From positions 62,001 through 126,000 of the forward strand of contig JBGAGV010000017.1 of assembly GCA_044226525.1 (NCBI GenBank): 64,000 nt of DNA, in the 5' to 3' direction. The stretch comes from VFJQ01 sp044226525. GTDB taxonomy: Bacteria > Verrucomicrobiota > Verrucomicrobiia > Chthoniobacterales > Chthoniobacteraceae. The notes below the pieces were generated by a model. The model saw only the letters and a list, made by a program, of their open reading frames with translations, did not search any database and was not told the origin of the DNA. The translations under genes were made by a program, and so were the position numbers. Position 1 is the first letter of the stretch, and each line of letters begins with the position of its first letter. Shown piece after piece: positions 17,125 through 25,207 of this stretch.

Positions 17125-17337
17125 CTACTCCTCCCGTTGCCCCAGCACGGCTTTGATGCGCGATTCGATTCGGCTCGCTTGGGCGATCAAGCGCCGCGCC
17201 ACGGCACGCAGCCACACGACTTGCTCTTCCTTGTCCGCCACACCGTCACCTTCACGAGAGTCGCCGCCATTCGTGTCGGACAACCCGTCCTGCCGGGTCA
17301 ATTCGCGCTGGGTCTCGGGATCAAAATCCGTGCTCAC
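17125..17337 (-). CDS. Small hydrophilic protein (70 aa), hypothetical
   Basis: GTG 17337 begins one base after the stop of the preceding small gene. The product starts MSTDFDPETQRELTRQDG, has a Gly/Asp-rich linker and ends with an amphipathic helix (EEQVVWLRAVARRLIAQASR). No family is recognised. The tight spacing to the gene upstream supports a two-gene unit, which could continue from the esterase gene. Confidence 0.4.
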   Translation of the reverse strand: MSTDFDPETQRELTRQDGLSDTNGGDSREGDGVADKEEQVVWLRAVARRLIAQASRIESRIKAVLGQREE

Positions 17338-17338
17338 T

Positions 17339-17512
17339 TCAGCGGTCCTCACGATCCGGGTTGGGCCCCTTGTCGCGCCGACGCGGGCTCGATTCCTTTT
17401 CTCGCGCGATTCGCTCCTCCAGGTCCTTCGCCTGCCGCAACAACTCTTCCGCGCGCTGGCGCAGGCGAAGGGACTTGGCAGCGAGGCGGGCGAGAAAGTC
17501 GGAGGTGGACAA
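17339..17512 (-). CDS. Small coiled-coil protein (57 aa), hypothetical
   Basis: From TTG 17512 the frame reads MSTSDFLARLAAKSLRLRQR and continues as a strongly heptad-like, charged helix ending in RREKESS...PDRED. The codon pattern is more protein-like than the alternative frames. Its TGA at 17341-17339 is directly followed by the GTG of the next small gene. The start is uncertain because it uses TTG and lacks a clear ribosome-binding site. Confidence 0.4.
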   Translation of the reverse strand: MSTSDFLARLAAKSLRLRQRAEELLRQAKDLEERIAREKESSPRRRDKGPNPDREDR

Positions 17513-17586
17513 AGCAGCCGCCGTTATGCGCCAGAGGCGCCACGCTTCGCAAGCACCTTAGTGCGCTCGCTGGCCACGCCGATCGC

Positions 17587-18753
17587 CTACTTGCCGAGAT
17601 GCCTGTCTGCGAAGTCCATGAAACAGCCCCAGTCGTATTCGGTGAGGTTATGTTTCCCGGTGCGGAGATGATAGCCGATGTGGCCTTCGTGCAGTGGCAT
17701 CTCCGCCTTCGGCATCGTCGCCGTGGTCAGGCCTTCCAGACCGAACAGCTTGAACACAGCAGCCGCGTGGACCCCGGAGAGAAATTCGTGGCTCGGATCG
17801 GCCCAGGTGTCTTCCGAGGCACTCGCAATGTAGAGCAGGCGCGGTGCGATGAGGGCGGCGAGCATGTGCTGATCGAGCGGCAATTCGTTTTCTCGATCGG
17901 CGAACGCCTTGTAGTTGTCGTTGAACCAGTGCGGGAACCCTCGGTTGATGTCGCGGATGTGTTCGCCTTGTTTGCCCCGCGCGATGGCCGCGCCAGTGCA
18001 TCCGGAATCGTTGCTCACCACCATGGCGAAACGTGGATCTTCCGCGCCTGCCCACAGCGCGGTCTTGCCCCCACGGGAATGCCCCACCACCGCCACGCGC
18101 TTCGCATCGATGGCCGGATCGGTTTCGAGGTAATCGAGCGCGCGGCTCGCCCCCCACGCCCACGCCGCAATGGCGCCCCACGCATCGGCCGGCCGCGGCT
18201 GCGAGTCGTAGATCGCAAACGCGCCGCTCTTGAATCCATCATGTTTGTCGGGCACCACGTCGCCGTTGAAAAACGCCGCTGCGGCATAGCCGCGCCGCAC
18301 GATTTCCTCCGCCGGCCAGAATGGGCTCTTCACTGCGCGGGTAGGATCGATATTCTCCGCCGCGGGCCGGTTGCAGATCAGCAAAAAGCATGGCGCCGGT
18401 TGCTTCGCTGCGTTCGGAGTGAAGAGCACGAACTTCAACGAGCCTGCCCCGCCCGGCCCGCCATAGCTGATCTTCACCTGTTTGCGCGTCGCTTTCCCGT
18501 CCATCGCATCCGCCGCGGAATCGACGACCTCGAACTTCAAATCCGCCGGTCTCCCGACCGGGGCGCGTCCATACACATGCTTGCGAAACAGCTCCAGCAC
18601 CTCCGGACGCCGAGTTTTCGTCCAAGCCGCCACGGTCGTCACCCGCTCGCCGCCCGCGGTGAGCAGTGGATCGGGAAGCTGAAGCTCTTCGCCGAGAACG
18701 CTCGGCAAGACACCGGCCGTGAGGAGGGAAACAATCGCAACTTTGGGGATCAT
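17587..18753 (-). CDS. Secreted alpha/beta-hydrolase, CE15 glucuronoyl-esterase-like
   Basis: The 388-aa product has a signal peptide (about 1-21) and an alpha/beta-hydrolase core with nucleophile Ser226 in GHSRGGKTALW, close to the GCSRxGK motif of CE15 glucuronoyl methylesterases; bacterial relatives are often labelled acetylxylan esterases. The segment SNDSGCTGAA follows, and the catalytic His is probably within GYHLRTGKH near 358-366. It would cleave ester links between lignin and glucuronoxylan, or similar plant polysaccharide esters. The small genes at 17.1-17.5 kb follow it on the same strand. Confidence 0.85.
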   Translation of the reverse strand: MIPKVAIVSLLTAGVLPSVLGEELQLPDPLLTAGGERVTTVAAWTKTRRPEVLELFRKHVYGRAPVGRPADLKFEVVDSAADAMDGKATRKQVKISYGGPGGAGSLKFVLFTPNAAKQPAPCFLLICNRPAAENIDPTRAVKSPFWPAEEIVRRGYAAAAFFNGDVVPDKHDGFKSGAFAIYDSQPRPADAWGAIAAWAWGASRALDYLETDPAIDAKRVAVVGHSRGGKTALWAGAEDPRFAMVVSNDSGCTGAAIARGKQGEHIRDINRGFPHWFNDNYKAFADRENELPLDQHMLAALIAPRLLYIASASEDTWADPSHEFLSGVHAAAVFKLFGLEGLTTATMPKAEMPLHEGHIGYHLRTGKHNLTEYDWGCFMDFADRHLGK

Positions 18754-18821
18754 GCGATCCTTCTACCTCGGAGCAGGCCCGCACTGAGAGCAAATCTACA
18801 CCTGAGATCGACGCAGCCCGG

Positions 18822-19247
18822 TCAGACCCCACGCTCGATCGCCGGAGCCACCGACGCATTGGAGCGAAGCAGGCGCGCTGATGCCCACGCGTGCAGGCGG
18901 CGCGAGATGAAATCGAGCGACAAGGCGACGATGATGCCGGCCACCGCTCCGCCCAGCGCGCCACACGCGAGGATCGGCAACTCGCTTGCCACCGCGGTAA
19001 AGAACGCTTTGCCCAGCCACGCACAAACCGCCCCCGCCGGAATTCCCGCCAGTATTCCGCACTGGAGCAGAAAGGCTCGGAACCCTGCCGCCGGGCGACG
19101 CGTGCTGAGACCGATCACAAAAGACGACGAAACCACTCCGAGTCCCACCAGCAAAGCCGCCAGACCGCAGGCGACCAAACCAATGGCGATCCCGATGCCG
19201 ACGAGAATCAGCGCGATGACAAGAAAGACCAGGCCAAACGGTTCCAT
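18822..19247 (-). CDS. Small integral membrane protein (141 aa)
   Basis: Four hydrophobic segments are visible: about 5-25, 27-48, 58-80 and 91-112, the last two Gly/Ala-rich, followed by a basic tail. The compact Ala/Gly/Leu-rich helices suggest a membrane protein without enzyme motifs. No family is recognised. It lies between the esterase and the guanidinium exporter, all on the minus strand, 79 bases from the exporter. Confidence 0.65.
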   Translation of the reverse strand: MEPFGLVFLVIALILVGIGIAIGLVACGLAALLVGLGVVSSSFVIGLSTRRPAAGFRAFLLQCGILAGIPAGAVCAWLGKAFFTAVASELPILACGALGGAVAGIIVALSLDFISRRLHAWASARLLRSNASVAPAIERGV

Positions 19248-19326
19248 GCTCCGAACGTGCTTCAGTTCCAGCAGCTTGGCAATGCTTCGTCCGCCTGCTT
19301 CCCCCCTGGAGAAGAGGGTCGTCCGC

Positions 19327-19638
19327 TCACGCGATTTTCAGGCCGAGCACGCCCAGCAGAATCAACCCCGCACAAATCAGTTTGGCTGGCGTCGCCGCGT
19401 CGCCGAGGAACACGATGCCGCAAAGCAAAGTGCCCACGGCACCCATGCCGGCCCACACGACATAGGCCGTGCTGATCGGCAAGGTTTTGGTCGCTGCGGC
19501 GAGCAAGGCGACACTCGCGAGCAGCGCGGCCAGCGTCCCCACGCTAGGCCACAAGCGGGTAAAACCTCCGGTAAATTTGAGGCCGACCGCCCACGCGATT
19601 TCAAACAACGCGGCAGTGAACAGAAGAATCCATGGCAT
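19327..19638 (-). CDS. gdx: Guanidinium exporter, SMR family (Gdx/SugE)
   Basis: The 103-aa product has four membrane helices and the invariant proton/substrate Glu13 in MPWILLFTAALFEIAW. The following VGLKFTGGFTRLWPS closely follows the SugE/Gdx subtype rather than the EmrE/QacE subtype. Gdx proteins export guanidinium in exchange for protons as antiparallel dimers. ATG 19638 is chosen since it gives the E. coli SugE-like N-terminus; the upstream in-frame ATG at 19674 lies within the riboswitch hairpin. A guanidine-II riboswitch precedes the gene, which supports the assignment strongly. Confidence 0.93.
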   Translation of the reverse strand: MPWILLFTAALFEIAWAVGLKFTGGFTRLWPSVGTLAALLASVALLAAATKTLPISTAYVVWAGMGAVGTLLCGIVFLGDAATPAKLICAGLILLGVLGLKIA

Positions 19639-19657
19639 GGAGCAGAAGACGTTTTGC

Positions 19658-19704
19658 CAGGGTCGTCCCTGCATGGGTTCAACACGCTGAGGCCGTCCTC
19701 AGCG
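19658..19704 (-). promoter_or_regulatory. Guanidine-II (mini-ykkC) riboswitch
   Basis: On the minus strand two GC-rich hairpins occur in tandem: GCTGAGG-ACGG-CCTCAGC (19703-19686; 7-base stem plus an outer C-G pair) and CAGGG-ACGA-CCCTG (19671-19658), with a 14-base linker. Both loops are ACGR tetraloops, the defining feature of mini-ykkC, whose two stem-loops dimerise around guanidinium. It is 19 bases upstream of the Gdx start. A weak promoter (TTGACG at 19746-19741, TCTTAA at 19722-19717) could start transcription just before the first hairpin. The rest of 19705-19946 holds nothing else I can name. Confidence 0.9.
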
Positions 19705-19946
19705 CGGGTGATGAGGTTAAGATGCCGTCGATTTCCTCGTCGTCAAACGAAGCTGCCCGGCCCAAACTGCCACGCCGCGTCATCCCAGCACTTCACGCCG
19801 GGTTCGGAGCATCTCCCGAAGCGCGGCCTGCTTTTCGTCCACAGGCAGGTAACCGAAAAAGAATGGATGAAGCGAAGCAGGCAGGGGGCGGGCGCCCCAT
19901 CAGAACCCCGAACCACCCTCACGCGCTTCCGCCCCCCATCACCCCG

Positions 19947-20339
19947 TCACACCTCTCGCCGCAGCTTCTTGATCTCCGAACGCTTCTTTTTGGAATCCAG
20001 AATCCTCTGCTTCACCCCCCACGGTCGCGGGCGCTTCTGCCGACGGACCTTCTCCCGGGCGGACTTCGCCGCCGCTTTGGCATCAGCACGCTGTTTCTCA
20101 ATCTGGCCCAACAGGCGCAGCCACGCGGTGCGGCGATTGATCGCTTGGGACCGCGAATCCTGCACCGTCACGCTTGCTCCGCTGGGCACGTGGCGCAGCG
20201 TCACCGCCGTGGAGACTTTGTTCACATGCTGGCCTCCCGGGCCCCCGCTCCGGGCGAATTTTTCCTCGAAATCCTCCTCTCGCAGCTCGAGCGCGGCGAT
20301 GCGCGCCAGTTTGGCTGTCTGAAAATCTTGCGGTGTCAC
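19947..20339 (-). CDS. Class I release-factor-like protein (ArfB/C12orf65-type)
   Basis: The 130-aa product has the peptidyl-tRNA hydrolysis motif GGQ at 35-37 within SGGPGGQHVNK and a basic C-terminal tail (RRQKRPRPWGVKQRILDSKK). It lacks codon-recognition domains 2 and 4 of RF1/RF2, so it should rescue stalled ribosomes or hydrolyse peptidyl-tRNA on large subunits, like ArfB/YaeJ or mitochondrial C12orf65. The family in this phylum is short, and the length fits. It is divergent from homoserine dehydrogenase. Confidence 0.85.
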   Translation of the reverse strand: MTPQDFQTAKLARIAALELREEDFEEKFARSGGPGGQHVNKVSTAVTLRHVPSGASVTVQDSRSQAINRRTAWLRLLGQIEKQRADAKAAAKSAREKVRRQKRPRPWGVKQRILDSKKKRSEIKKLRREV

Positions 20340-20348
20340 AGAATTGAA

Positions 20349-20401
20349 AGTTGAGGATTCGTGCGCTTTGAAGCACTAGCGCGCCCCTCAAAGTCTCAAC
20401 T
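20349..20401 (+). promoter_or_regulatory. Inverted repeat in the hom leader
   Basis: AGTTGAG at 20349-20355 and CTCAACT at 20395-20401 are perfect complements and enclose a GTGC/GCAC-containing segment. The hairpin ends 11 bases before the hom start. It could be a leader RNA structure or just the divergent promoter region. No Thr-rich leader peptide is seen. Confidence 0.3.
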
Positions 20402-20412
20402 CTCGTCCCATC

Positions 20413-21705
20413 ATGCAATCTTTCGGCATCGGTCTCGCAGGTCTCGGCAACGTCGGCGCAGGTGTTTTCAAACACCTGACGCAGAACCGCTCGCTCCTGC
20501 GCGGGCGTCTCGGGTGTGAACTCGATGTCCGCAAGGTCGCCGTGCGCGACGTGAGCCGCGACCGCGGAGTGCCGCGCGAATTGCTCACCACCAATGCGAT
20601 GGATCTGCTCGACGATCCGAACGTCCACATCGTCGTCGAACTCATGGGGCAGAAGAAGGAAAGCCTCGACCTCATGCTCGGCGCGATCGAGCGGAAGAAG
20701 ATCGTCGTCACCGGCAACAAGGCGCTGCTCGCCGAGCATGGGAAAGAAATCTTCGCCGCAGCCTCTCAGCACAATGTGCCCGTCTTCTACGAGGCGGCGG
20801 TGGCCGGCGGCATCCCGATCATCAAGGCGATCCGCGAAGGTTTCGTGGCGAATCACATCCAGTCGATCCACGGCATCATCAACGGCACGTCGAACTACAT
20901 CCTCACGCGCATGACCGAAGCGGGCCTCGGGTTCGCCGACGCCCTCGCGGAGGCGCAGGCCGCCGGCTACGCGGAAGCCGATCCTTCCCTCGACGTGAAC
21001 GGCGGCGACGCTGCGCACAAGGCCGTCATCCTCGCCTCGCTCGCTTACGGGTTCTGGGTGCCGATGGACAAAATTTTCGTCGAAGGCATCGAGCAACTGA
21101 CCTCGGGCGACATCTGCTTTGCTGACAAGCTCGGCTATCGCATCAAGCTTCTCGCGCACATCAAGGCCGACGCCAGCGGCGCGATCGAAGTCCGGGTGCA
21201 TCCGACGCTCATCCCAAAATCACACGTGCTCGCCAGCGTGAACGGCGTGTTCAACGCCATCGCTGTCAAAGGCGACGTGGTCGGCGATGCGCTCTTCTAC
21301 GGCCGCGGCGCGGGGCAGGACCCCACCTCGAGCGCGGTCATCGCCGATATTGCCGAAGCGGCCGACGCCCTCGTCTCCCCGCGCCGCAATCTCGGTTTCA
21401 TGTCGCACGACCTCTACGGCACGTGCCAGCCGATCAGCGAGATCGTCTCAGAGTTTTACGTGCGCCTCAGCGTTGAGGATCGCCCCGGCGTCATCGCACA
21501 GATCGCCGGCATCCTCGGCGAGCTGAATATCGGAATCTCATCCATTCTTCAGCCTGAGAGCGAAGACGAAGGCGCCACCGTGCCGCTGGTGCTGATGATC
21601 CATAAAGCCACCAACGCCCAGATCGGCGCCGCTCTCGAACACATTGGCAAACTCGATTGCGTGAAGCGCCCCCCGCGGATGATCCGCGTCGAGCACTTCG
21701 CGTAA
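20413..21705 (+). CDS. hom: Homoserine dehydrogenase
   Basis: The 430-aa enzyme reduces aspartate semialdehyde to homoserine with NAD(P)H, the branch point to threonine and methionine. It has the Rossmann motif GLAGLGNVGAGVF (7-19), the VTGNKALLAEHG segment, EAAVAGGIPIIKAIREG near 136-152 and GIINGTSNYILT near 155-166. A C-terminal ACT domain (about 350-430, beginning FYVRLSVEDRPGVIAQIAGI) is the usual threonine-feedback module. Length and order are standard. It is monofunctional, with no aspartokinase fused. Confidence 0.96.
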   Translation: MQSFGIGLAGLGNVGAGVFKHLTQNRSLLRGRLGCELDVRKVAVRDVSRDRGVPRELLTTNAMDLLDDPNVHIVVELMGQKKESLDLMLGAIERKKIVVTGNKALLAEHGKEIFAAASQHNVPVFYEAAVAGGIPIIKAIREGFVANHIQSIHGIINGTSNYILTRMTEAGLGFADALAEAQAAGYAEADPSLDVNGGDAAHKAVILASLAYGFWVPMDKIFVEGIEQLTSGDICFADKLGYRIKLLAHIKADASGAIEVRVHPTLIPKSHVLASVNGVFNAIAVKGDVVGDALFYGRGAGQDPTSSAVIADIAEAADALVSPRRNLGFMSHDLYGTCQPISEIVSEFYVRLSVEDRPGVIAQIAGILGELNIGISSILQPESEDEGATVPLVLMIHKATNAQIGAALEHIGKLDCVKRPPRMIRVEHFA

Positions 21706-21707
21706 AG

Positions 21708-22652
21708 CTACCGCGCCTTTGCCAGCGCGGGATTTCCCGCCTCGATAAACGCGTCCATTTGCTGCCCTACGAAGAGTGGGAGTTCATTGTCCTGCACTTC
21801 GTAGATCACTTGGAGCACTCGCGTGTCCACACGCTCATCCGCCGCCCCGGTGAGCGAGCGTTTCGGGATCACCATCGGTTCGAACCGCACAAACCGCAGC
21901 CGCGTTTGCAGAGCCGCATTTCCCCGGACATGGGCGACCGCAGCGGCCTCTGGCTTCACGCGCCAGGCTTCGTGCTCATCTACATCCACGCGCAGATGCA
22001 GCGGCCGTTTGCGCCCCAGCACGAGCAGCGGTTGAGCCATCTGCCCGGCGGGCGCAAATTCCCCCGCGCGCACTTTGACCTGCAGCACCTCCGCATCCAT
22101 CGGCGCGGTCACCACCGCCCGCGAAAGCTCCGTCTCCGTCTCGCTCACCTCCGCCTCGGCTGACGTGAAAGCGGCACGCGCCTCACCCAGTTTCGCTTCC
22201 GCCGTTCGCACCGCAAATTGCCGTCGCGCGAGTTCGTCCGGGCTGATGACTTTTTCCTTCGCCAGCCGTTCCGACCGGGTGAGTTGATCGCGTTCATCGG
22301 CGAGTTGCGTCTCCACCGTCTGAATCGTCGCCCGCGCGGACTCGACTGCCGCACGGCGCACGGCGAGCTGCGCATCGAGGTGCCGCACATCGATGCGAAA
22401 GAGCGGCTCCCCGGTTTTCACCTGCTGGCCGACCACCACGCTCACCTTTTCCACCACCCCGGACAGGTGCGTGCCGATCGACACATTTTCCGTGCTCGGC
22501 TCGATCAGTCCGGTCGCCGCCACATTCTCGGAATAGGGCGCCACCGGCGGCGGCGAGGGCGGCTCGGCTTTCGCAGGTTGCGGCTGCGTGCGCACGATCG
22601 ACACGGCCGCCAGCACTGCGGCGGCGGTCGCAAGAATCGGCAGAATTTTCAT
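21708..22652 (-). CDS. HlyD/DevB-type periplasmic adaptor of an ABC efflux system
   Basis: The 314-aa product has a signal anchor (about 1-20), a Pro-rich linker, a lipoyl half (GLIEPSTENVSIGTHLSGVV), a long coiled-coil hairpin (about 95-190) and the second lipoyl half (APMDAEVLQVKVRAGEFAPA). This is the membrane-fusion partner of the MacB/DevCA-type transporter encoded upstream. It is the last gene of a TetR-permease-ATPase-adaptor operon, 25 bases after the ATPase gene, and converges with hom, whose stop is only two bases away. Confidence 0.9.
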   Translation of the reverse strand: MKILPILATAAAVLAAVSIVRTQPQPAKAEPPSPPPVAPYSENVAATGLIEPSTENVSIGTHLSGVVEKVSVVVGQQVKTGEPLFRIDVRHLDAQLAVRRAAVESARATIQTVETQLADERDQLTRSERLAKEKVISPDELARRQFAVRTAEAKLGEARAAFTSAEAEVSETETELSRAVVTAPMDAEVLQVKVRAGEFAPAGQMAQPLLVLGRKRPLHLRVDVDEHEAWRVKPEAAAVAHVRGNAALQTRLRFVRFEPMVIPKRSLTGAADERVDTRVLQVIYEVQDNELPLFVGQQMDAFIEAGNPALAKAR

Positions 22653-22677
22653 GGTCAGTTCTTCAGTGGTTAAGCGC

Positions 22678-23367
22678 TCAGGCGCCGTCCGAATCGATCT
22701 TTTCGATCTGGCCGTCGTTCATGTGCGCGATCGTATCGGCGAGGTGAAAAACGCGGTTGTCGTGCGTCACGACGATTACCGCCCGGCCCGGCTGCACCGC
22801 AGCCTCCACGAGCAGTTGCATGACCGCTTCGCCAGTCGCGTGATCGAGCGCGGCGGTCGGTTCGTCGCAAACGATGAGCCGGGGCTCATGCACCAGCGCG
22901 CGGGCAAAGGCCACCCGCTGCTGCTGCCCCCCGCTCAGTTCACGCGGCAGCGCCTTCGCCTTATGCCCCAGCCCGAGCCGATCGAGCAACGCCGTCGCGC
23001 ACTCGACCGCTTCGGGCCGCCGCACTCCCGCCGCCAGCAGCGGCACCGCCGCATTCTCCGCCGCCGTCAGCGCCGGGAGCAGATTGTATTGCTGGAAAAC
23101 AAACCCCAGATTTGCGCGGCGAAAATTCAGCCGCTCGGCTTTTGGCAGCCTGGCGATGTTTTCTCCAAACAACTCCACGTCACCTCCTGTGGCATCGAGC
23201 AGGCCCGCGATCACCGAGATGAGTGTCGTCTTCCCACACCCGCTCGGGCCCACGAGAAACGTCAGTTCGCCCAGCCGCGCGGCGAAATCGACACCGCGCA
23301 GCACTTCCATGCGCTGCTCGCCTTCGCCAAAATGTTTCCGCACTGCGCGGCACTCGACGGCATTCAT
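22678..23367 (-). CDS. ABC transporter ATP-binding protein (DevA/MacB-like)
   Basis: The 229-aa protein has Walker A GPSGCGKTT near 45-53, the Q-loop FVFQQYNLLP, signature LSGGQQQR, Walker B LIVCDEPTAALD and H-switch VVTHD. This is the LolD/MacB/DevA subclass. ATG 23367 overlaps the TGA of the permease gene in an ATGA arrangement, showing translational coupling. With the permease and adaptor it forms a mechanotransmission-type efflux pump for an unknown toxic compound or lipid. Confidence 0.93.
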   Translation of the reverse strand: MNAVECRAVRKHFGEGEQRMEVLRGVDFAARLGELTFLVGPSGCGKTTLISVIAGLLDATGGDVELFGENIARLPKAERLNFRRANLGFVFQQYNLLPALTAAENAAVPLLAAGVRRPEAVECATALLDRLGLGHKAKALPRELSGGQQQRVAFARALVHEPRLIVCDEPTAALDHATGEAVMQLLVEAAVQPGRAVIVVTHDNRVFHLADTIAHMNDGQIEKIDSDGA

Positions 23368-24500
23368 CGGAAAACGGCTGCCGGTTCGAGCACGAGCACG
23401 CGGCGAATGCTCAGGACGCTCGCGATGATGACGACGAGGAACATGCACGCGCCGGTAATCGCTACGTTTTGCCACATGAGGATGATCCCGCGCGTGGCGA
23501 TCTGCTTCGAGGTGAGTTCGAAGAACACGGCCCCCATGCCGGTGCCCAGCGCGAATCCCAGCGCCCCGACCGTGAACGCTTGCAGCAACACCATCCCCAT
23601 CAACCGCACGTCGCTCACGCCGATCGCTTTCAGCGCGCCGAACTGTTTCAAGTTCTCGACCGTGAACAAATAAAACGTCTGCCCCGCCACGACGGTGCCG
23701 ACCACCAGTGCAATGGCGATCGTGATGCCGAAGTTCACCGGAATGCCCGTATTCGCCATGTAATAGCGGATGCAGTCCCAGCGGAAATCTTCACTCGTCC
23801 GCGCCCGCAACCCCGTGCGGGCGGAGATCCGCTCCGTGAGTTCCTGCGCCGTCACGCCTGGCTGCGAACGCGCCAGCACAAACGACATCTGGCTCCGCTC
23901 TCGCCCCTGAAAATTCACCGCCTCCGAATAACGCGCGTGAATGATCGGGAAACTCACGAACCCCGCGCTCGCATCCGAAATTCCCACGATGCGCACGAGA
24001 TGATCGTTCAGTTCGAGCGTGCGCCCGAGTTCGAGCGGCTCGCCGGGAAAAAGCAGCAGATAGCCGGCTTCATCGATCACGATCGAATCCGGCTCGCGCA
24101 ACCGTTCCCACGTGCCGAGCTTCATCTTGCGCGGCGCGCCGACCAGCGTGGCGTCATCGAGCCCCAGCACCACACATTGCGAAAAACGTCCCGCCGGAGT
24201 CCGCGCCACCGGCCCGCCTTTGAACAGCTTCACCGCCCACTGCACACCGGGAACTCCGCGCACCCGCAGCAGATCGGTGTCCTTCATCGCTTTCGTCTCC
24301 TCAAAATAGACCGTCTTCGGATCCATCACCCACACCTCGGCATCGGCCACATCCATGATCTGATGCCCCGTGCGCTTCATGATGCCGGCAAAGATCGACG
24401 TCTGGTTTTCGAGCAGGAACGTGCTGAAGGCGATGGCGAAGACGAGGCCGAGATACTTGGCCTGGTCGCCCATCAGCATGCGCAGCGCGACGAAGTTCAT
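23364..24500 (-). CDS. ABC transporter permease, FtsX/DevC-like
   Basis: The 378-aa product has an N-terminal membrane helix (about 15-35), a large periplasmic domain (about 40-250) and three C-terminal helices (about 258-280, 300-330 and 345-370) with the FtsX-family core (FYLFTVENLKQFGALKAIGV). This is the DevC/MacB-type topology. ATG 24500 overlaps the stop of the TetR gene by 4 bases, and its own stop overlaps the ATPase start. The frame is open upstream through the TetR gene, but that region is a different frame of tetR and not protein-like. Confidence 0.92.
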   Translation of the reverse strand: MNFVALRMLMGDQAKYLGLVFAIAFSTFLLENQTSIFAGIMKRTGHQIMDVADAEVWVMDPKTVYFEETKAMKDTDLLRVRGVPGVQWAVKLFKGGPVARTPAGRFSQCVVLGLDDATLVGAPRKMKLGTWERLREPDSIVIDEAGYLLLFPGEPLELGRTLELNDHLVRIVGISDASAGFVSFPIIHARYSEAVNFQGRERSQMSFVLARSQPGVTAQELTERISARTGLRARTSEDFRWDCIRYYMANTGIPVNFGITIAIALVVGTVVAGQTFYLFTVENLKQFGALKAIGVSDVRLMGMVLLQAFTVGALGFALGTGMGAVFFELTSKQIATRGIILMWQNVAITGACMFLVVIIASVLSIRRVLVLEPAAVFR

Positions 24501-25147
24501 TGCCGTCCGAATTCGCGAATGGCGGTGACCGAAAAGGCAAAGATGTGCTCGGCGATCTGCTCGATGGTCGGCGGCTTGGTGCGGAACTTCGGATAAAGCC
24601 GTTCGAGAATCGGACGGTTTTGCAGATAGAAAAGACACTGCGCCACCACGCTGTAACCGAGCATCATCACTCGATCCCGCGGCAGATCGCCACCGGTGAG
24701 CTGATGCACGATCGCCTCCAGTTCGCGGCAGTCGGGCCGGATTCCCTCCTCCACCATTTGATCCAGCGCACCGGTTGGCTCGGCCATTTCTCGCGCCATC
24801 AGCGCATGATGCCACCGCGGCCGATCCGGGTTCAGGATGCGCCGCAGCATGCGATCGATGAAATGGTGCAGGCGCTCCTCGGGATCTTCCGAGTCGCACT
24901 CCCATTCGCCGGCCGCCTCCAGCGCCGTGCAATGCGCCGCACGCAGGCAAGCGGCGTAAAGCTCGGTCTTGTCGCGGAAATGGTAATTGATCGCCGCGAC
25001 GTTGAGGCCCGCCTTTTCGGTGATCTGCCGCACGGTGGCAGCGTGGAAACCGTGCTCGGCAAACACCTCGCCAGCGGTGGCGATGAGACGCTCACGCGGA
25101 GTGGCTTCGACGACGGCAGGGACGGTTTCGGAAGCGGGCGAATGCAC
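24497..25147 (-). CDS. TetR/AcrR-family repressor (CecR-like C-terminal domain)
   Basis: The 216-aa product has a TetR helix-turn-helix (about 17-65: ERLIATAGEVFAEHGFHAAT, VRQITEKAGLNVAAINYHF). Its ligand domain, with EERLHHFIDRMLRRIL and DRPRWHHALMAREMAEPTGA, is of the type found in CecR/YbiH repressors of HlyD/ABC efflux operons. It is the first gene of the efflux operon and starts with GTG inside a 28-base palindrome, so it very probably represses itself, the pump and the divergent MFS gene. Confidence 0.92.
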   Translation of the reverse strand: MHSPASETVPAVVEATPRERLIATAGEVFAEHGFHAATVRQITEKAGLNVAAINYHFRDKTELYAACLRAAHCTALEAAGEWECDSEDPEERLHHFIDRMLRRILNPDRPRWHHALMAREMAEPTGALDQMVEEGIRPDCRELEAIVHQLTGGDLPRDRVMMLGYSVVAQCLFYLQNRPILERLYPKFRTKPPTIEQIAEHIFAFSVTAIREFGRQ

Positions 25148-25200
25148 GTTTTAAACAGTTGTTTGAAACGTGTGTATAAAGCAGTCGCTTGAAGTGTCAA
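25145..25200. promoter_or_regulatory. Overlapping divergent promoters with TetR-type operator
   Basis: The operator is a 28-base palindrome at 25145-25172: arms CACGTTTTAAACA and TGTTTGAAACGTG around GT with one mismatch pair. On the minus strand, -35 TTGACA (25200-25195), a 16-base spacer and -10 TATACA (25178-25173) place the start point near 25166, inside the operator. On the plus strand, -10 TATAAA (25175-25180) with -35 TAAACA (25152-25157, within the operator) would serve the MFS gene at 25208. A bound TetR dimer would therefore block both directions. Confidence 0.85.
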
Positions 25201-25207
25201 CCGCCCA

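Noticed and set aside
17137..20322. Very long open frame opposite the esterase, membrane protein and Gdx genes
   Set aside because: Its product is Arg/His-rich with no domain, and real genes on the other strand explain the lack of stops in high-GC DNA.
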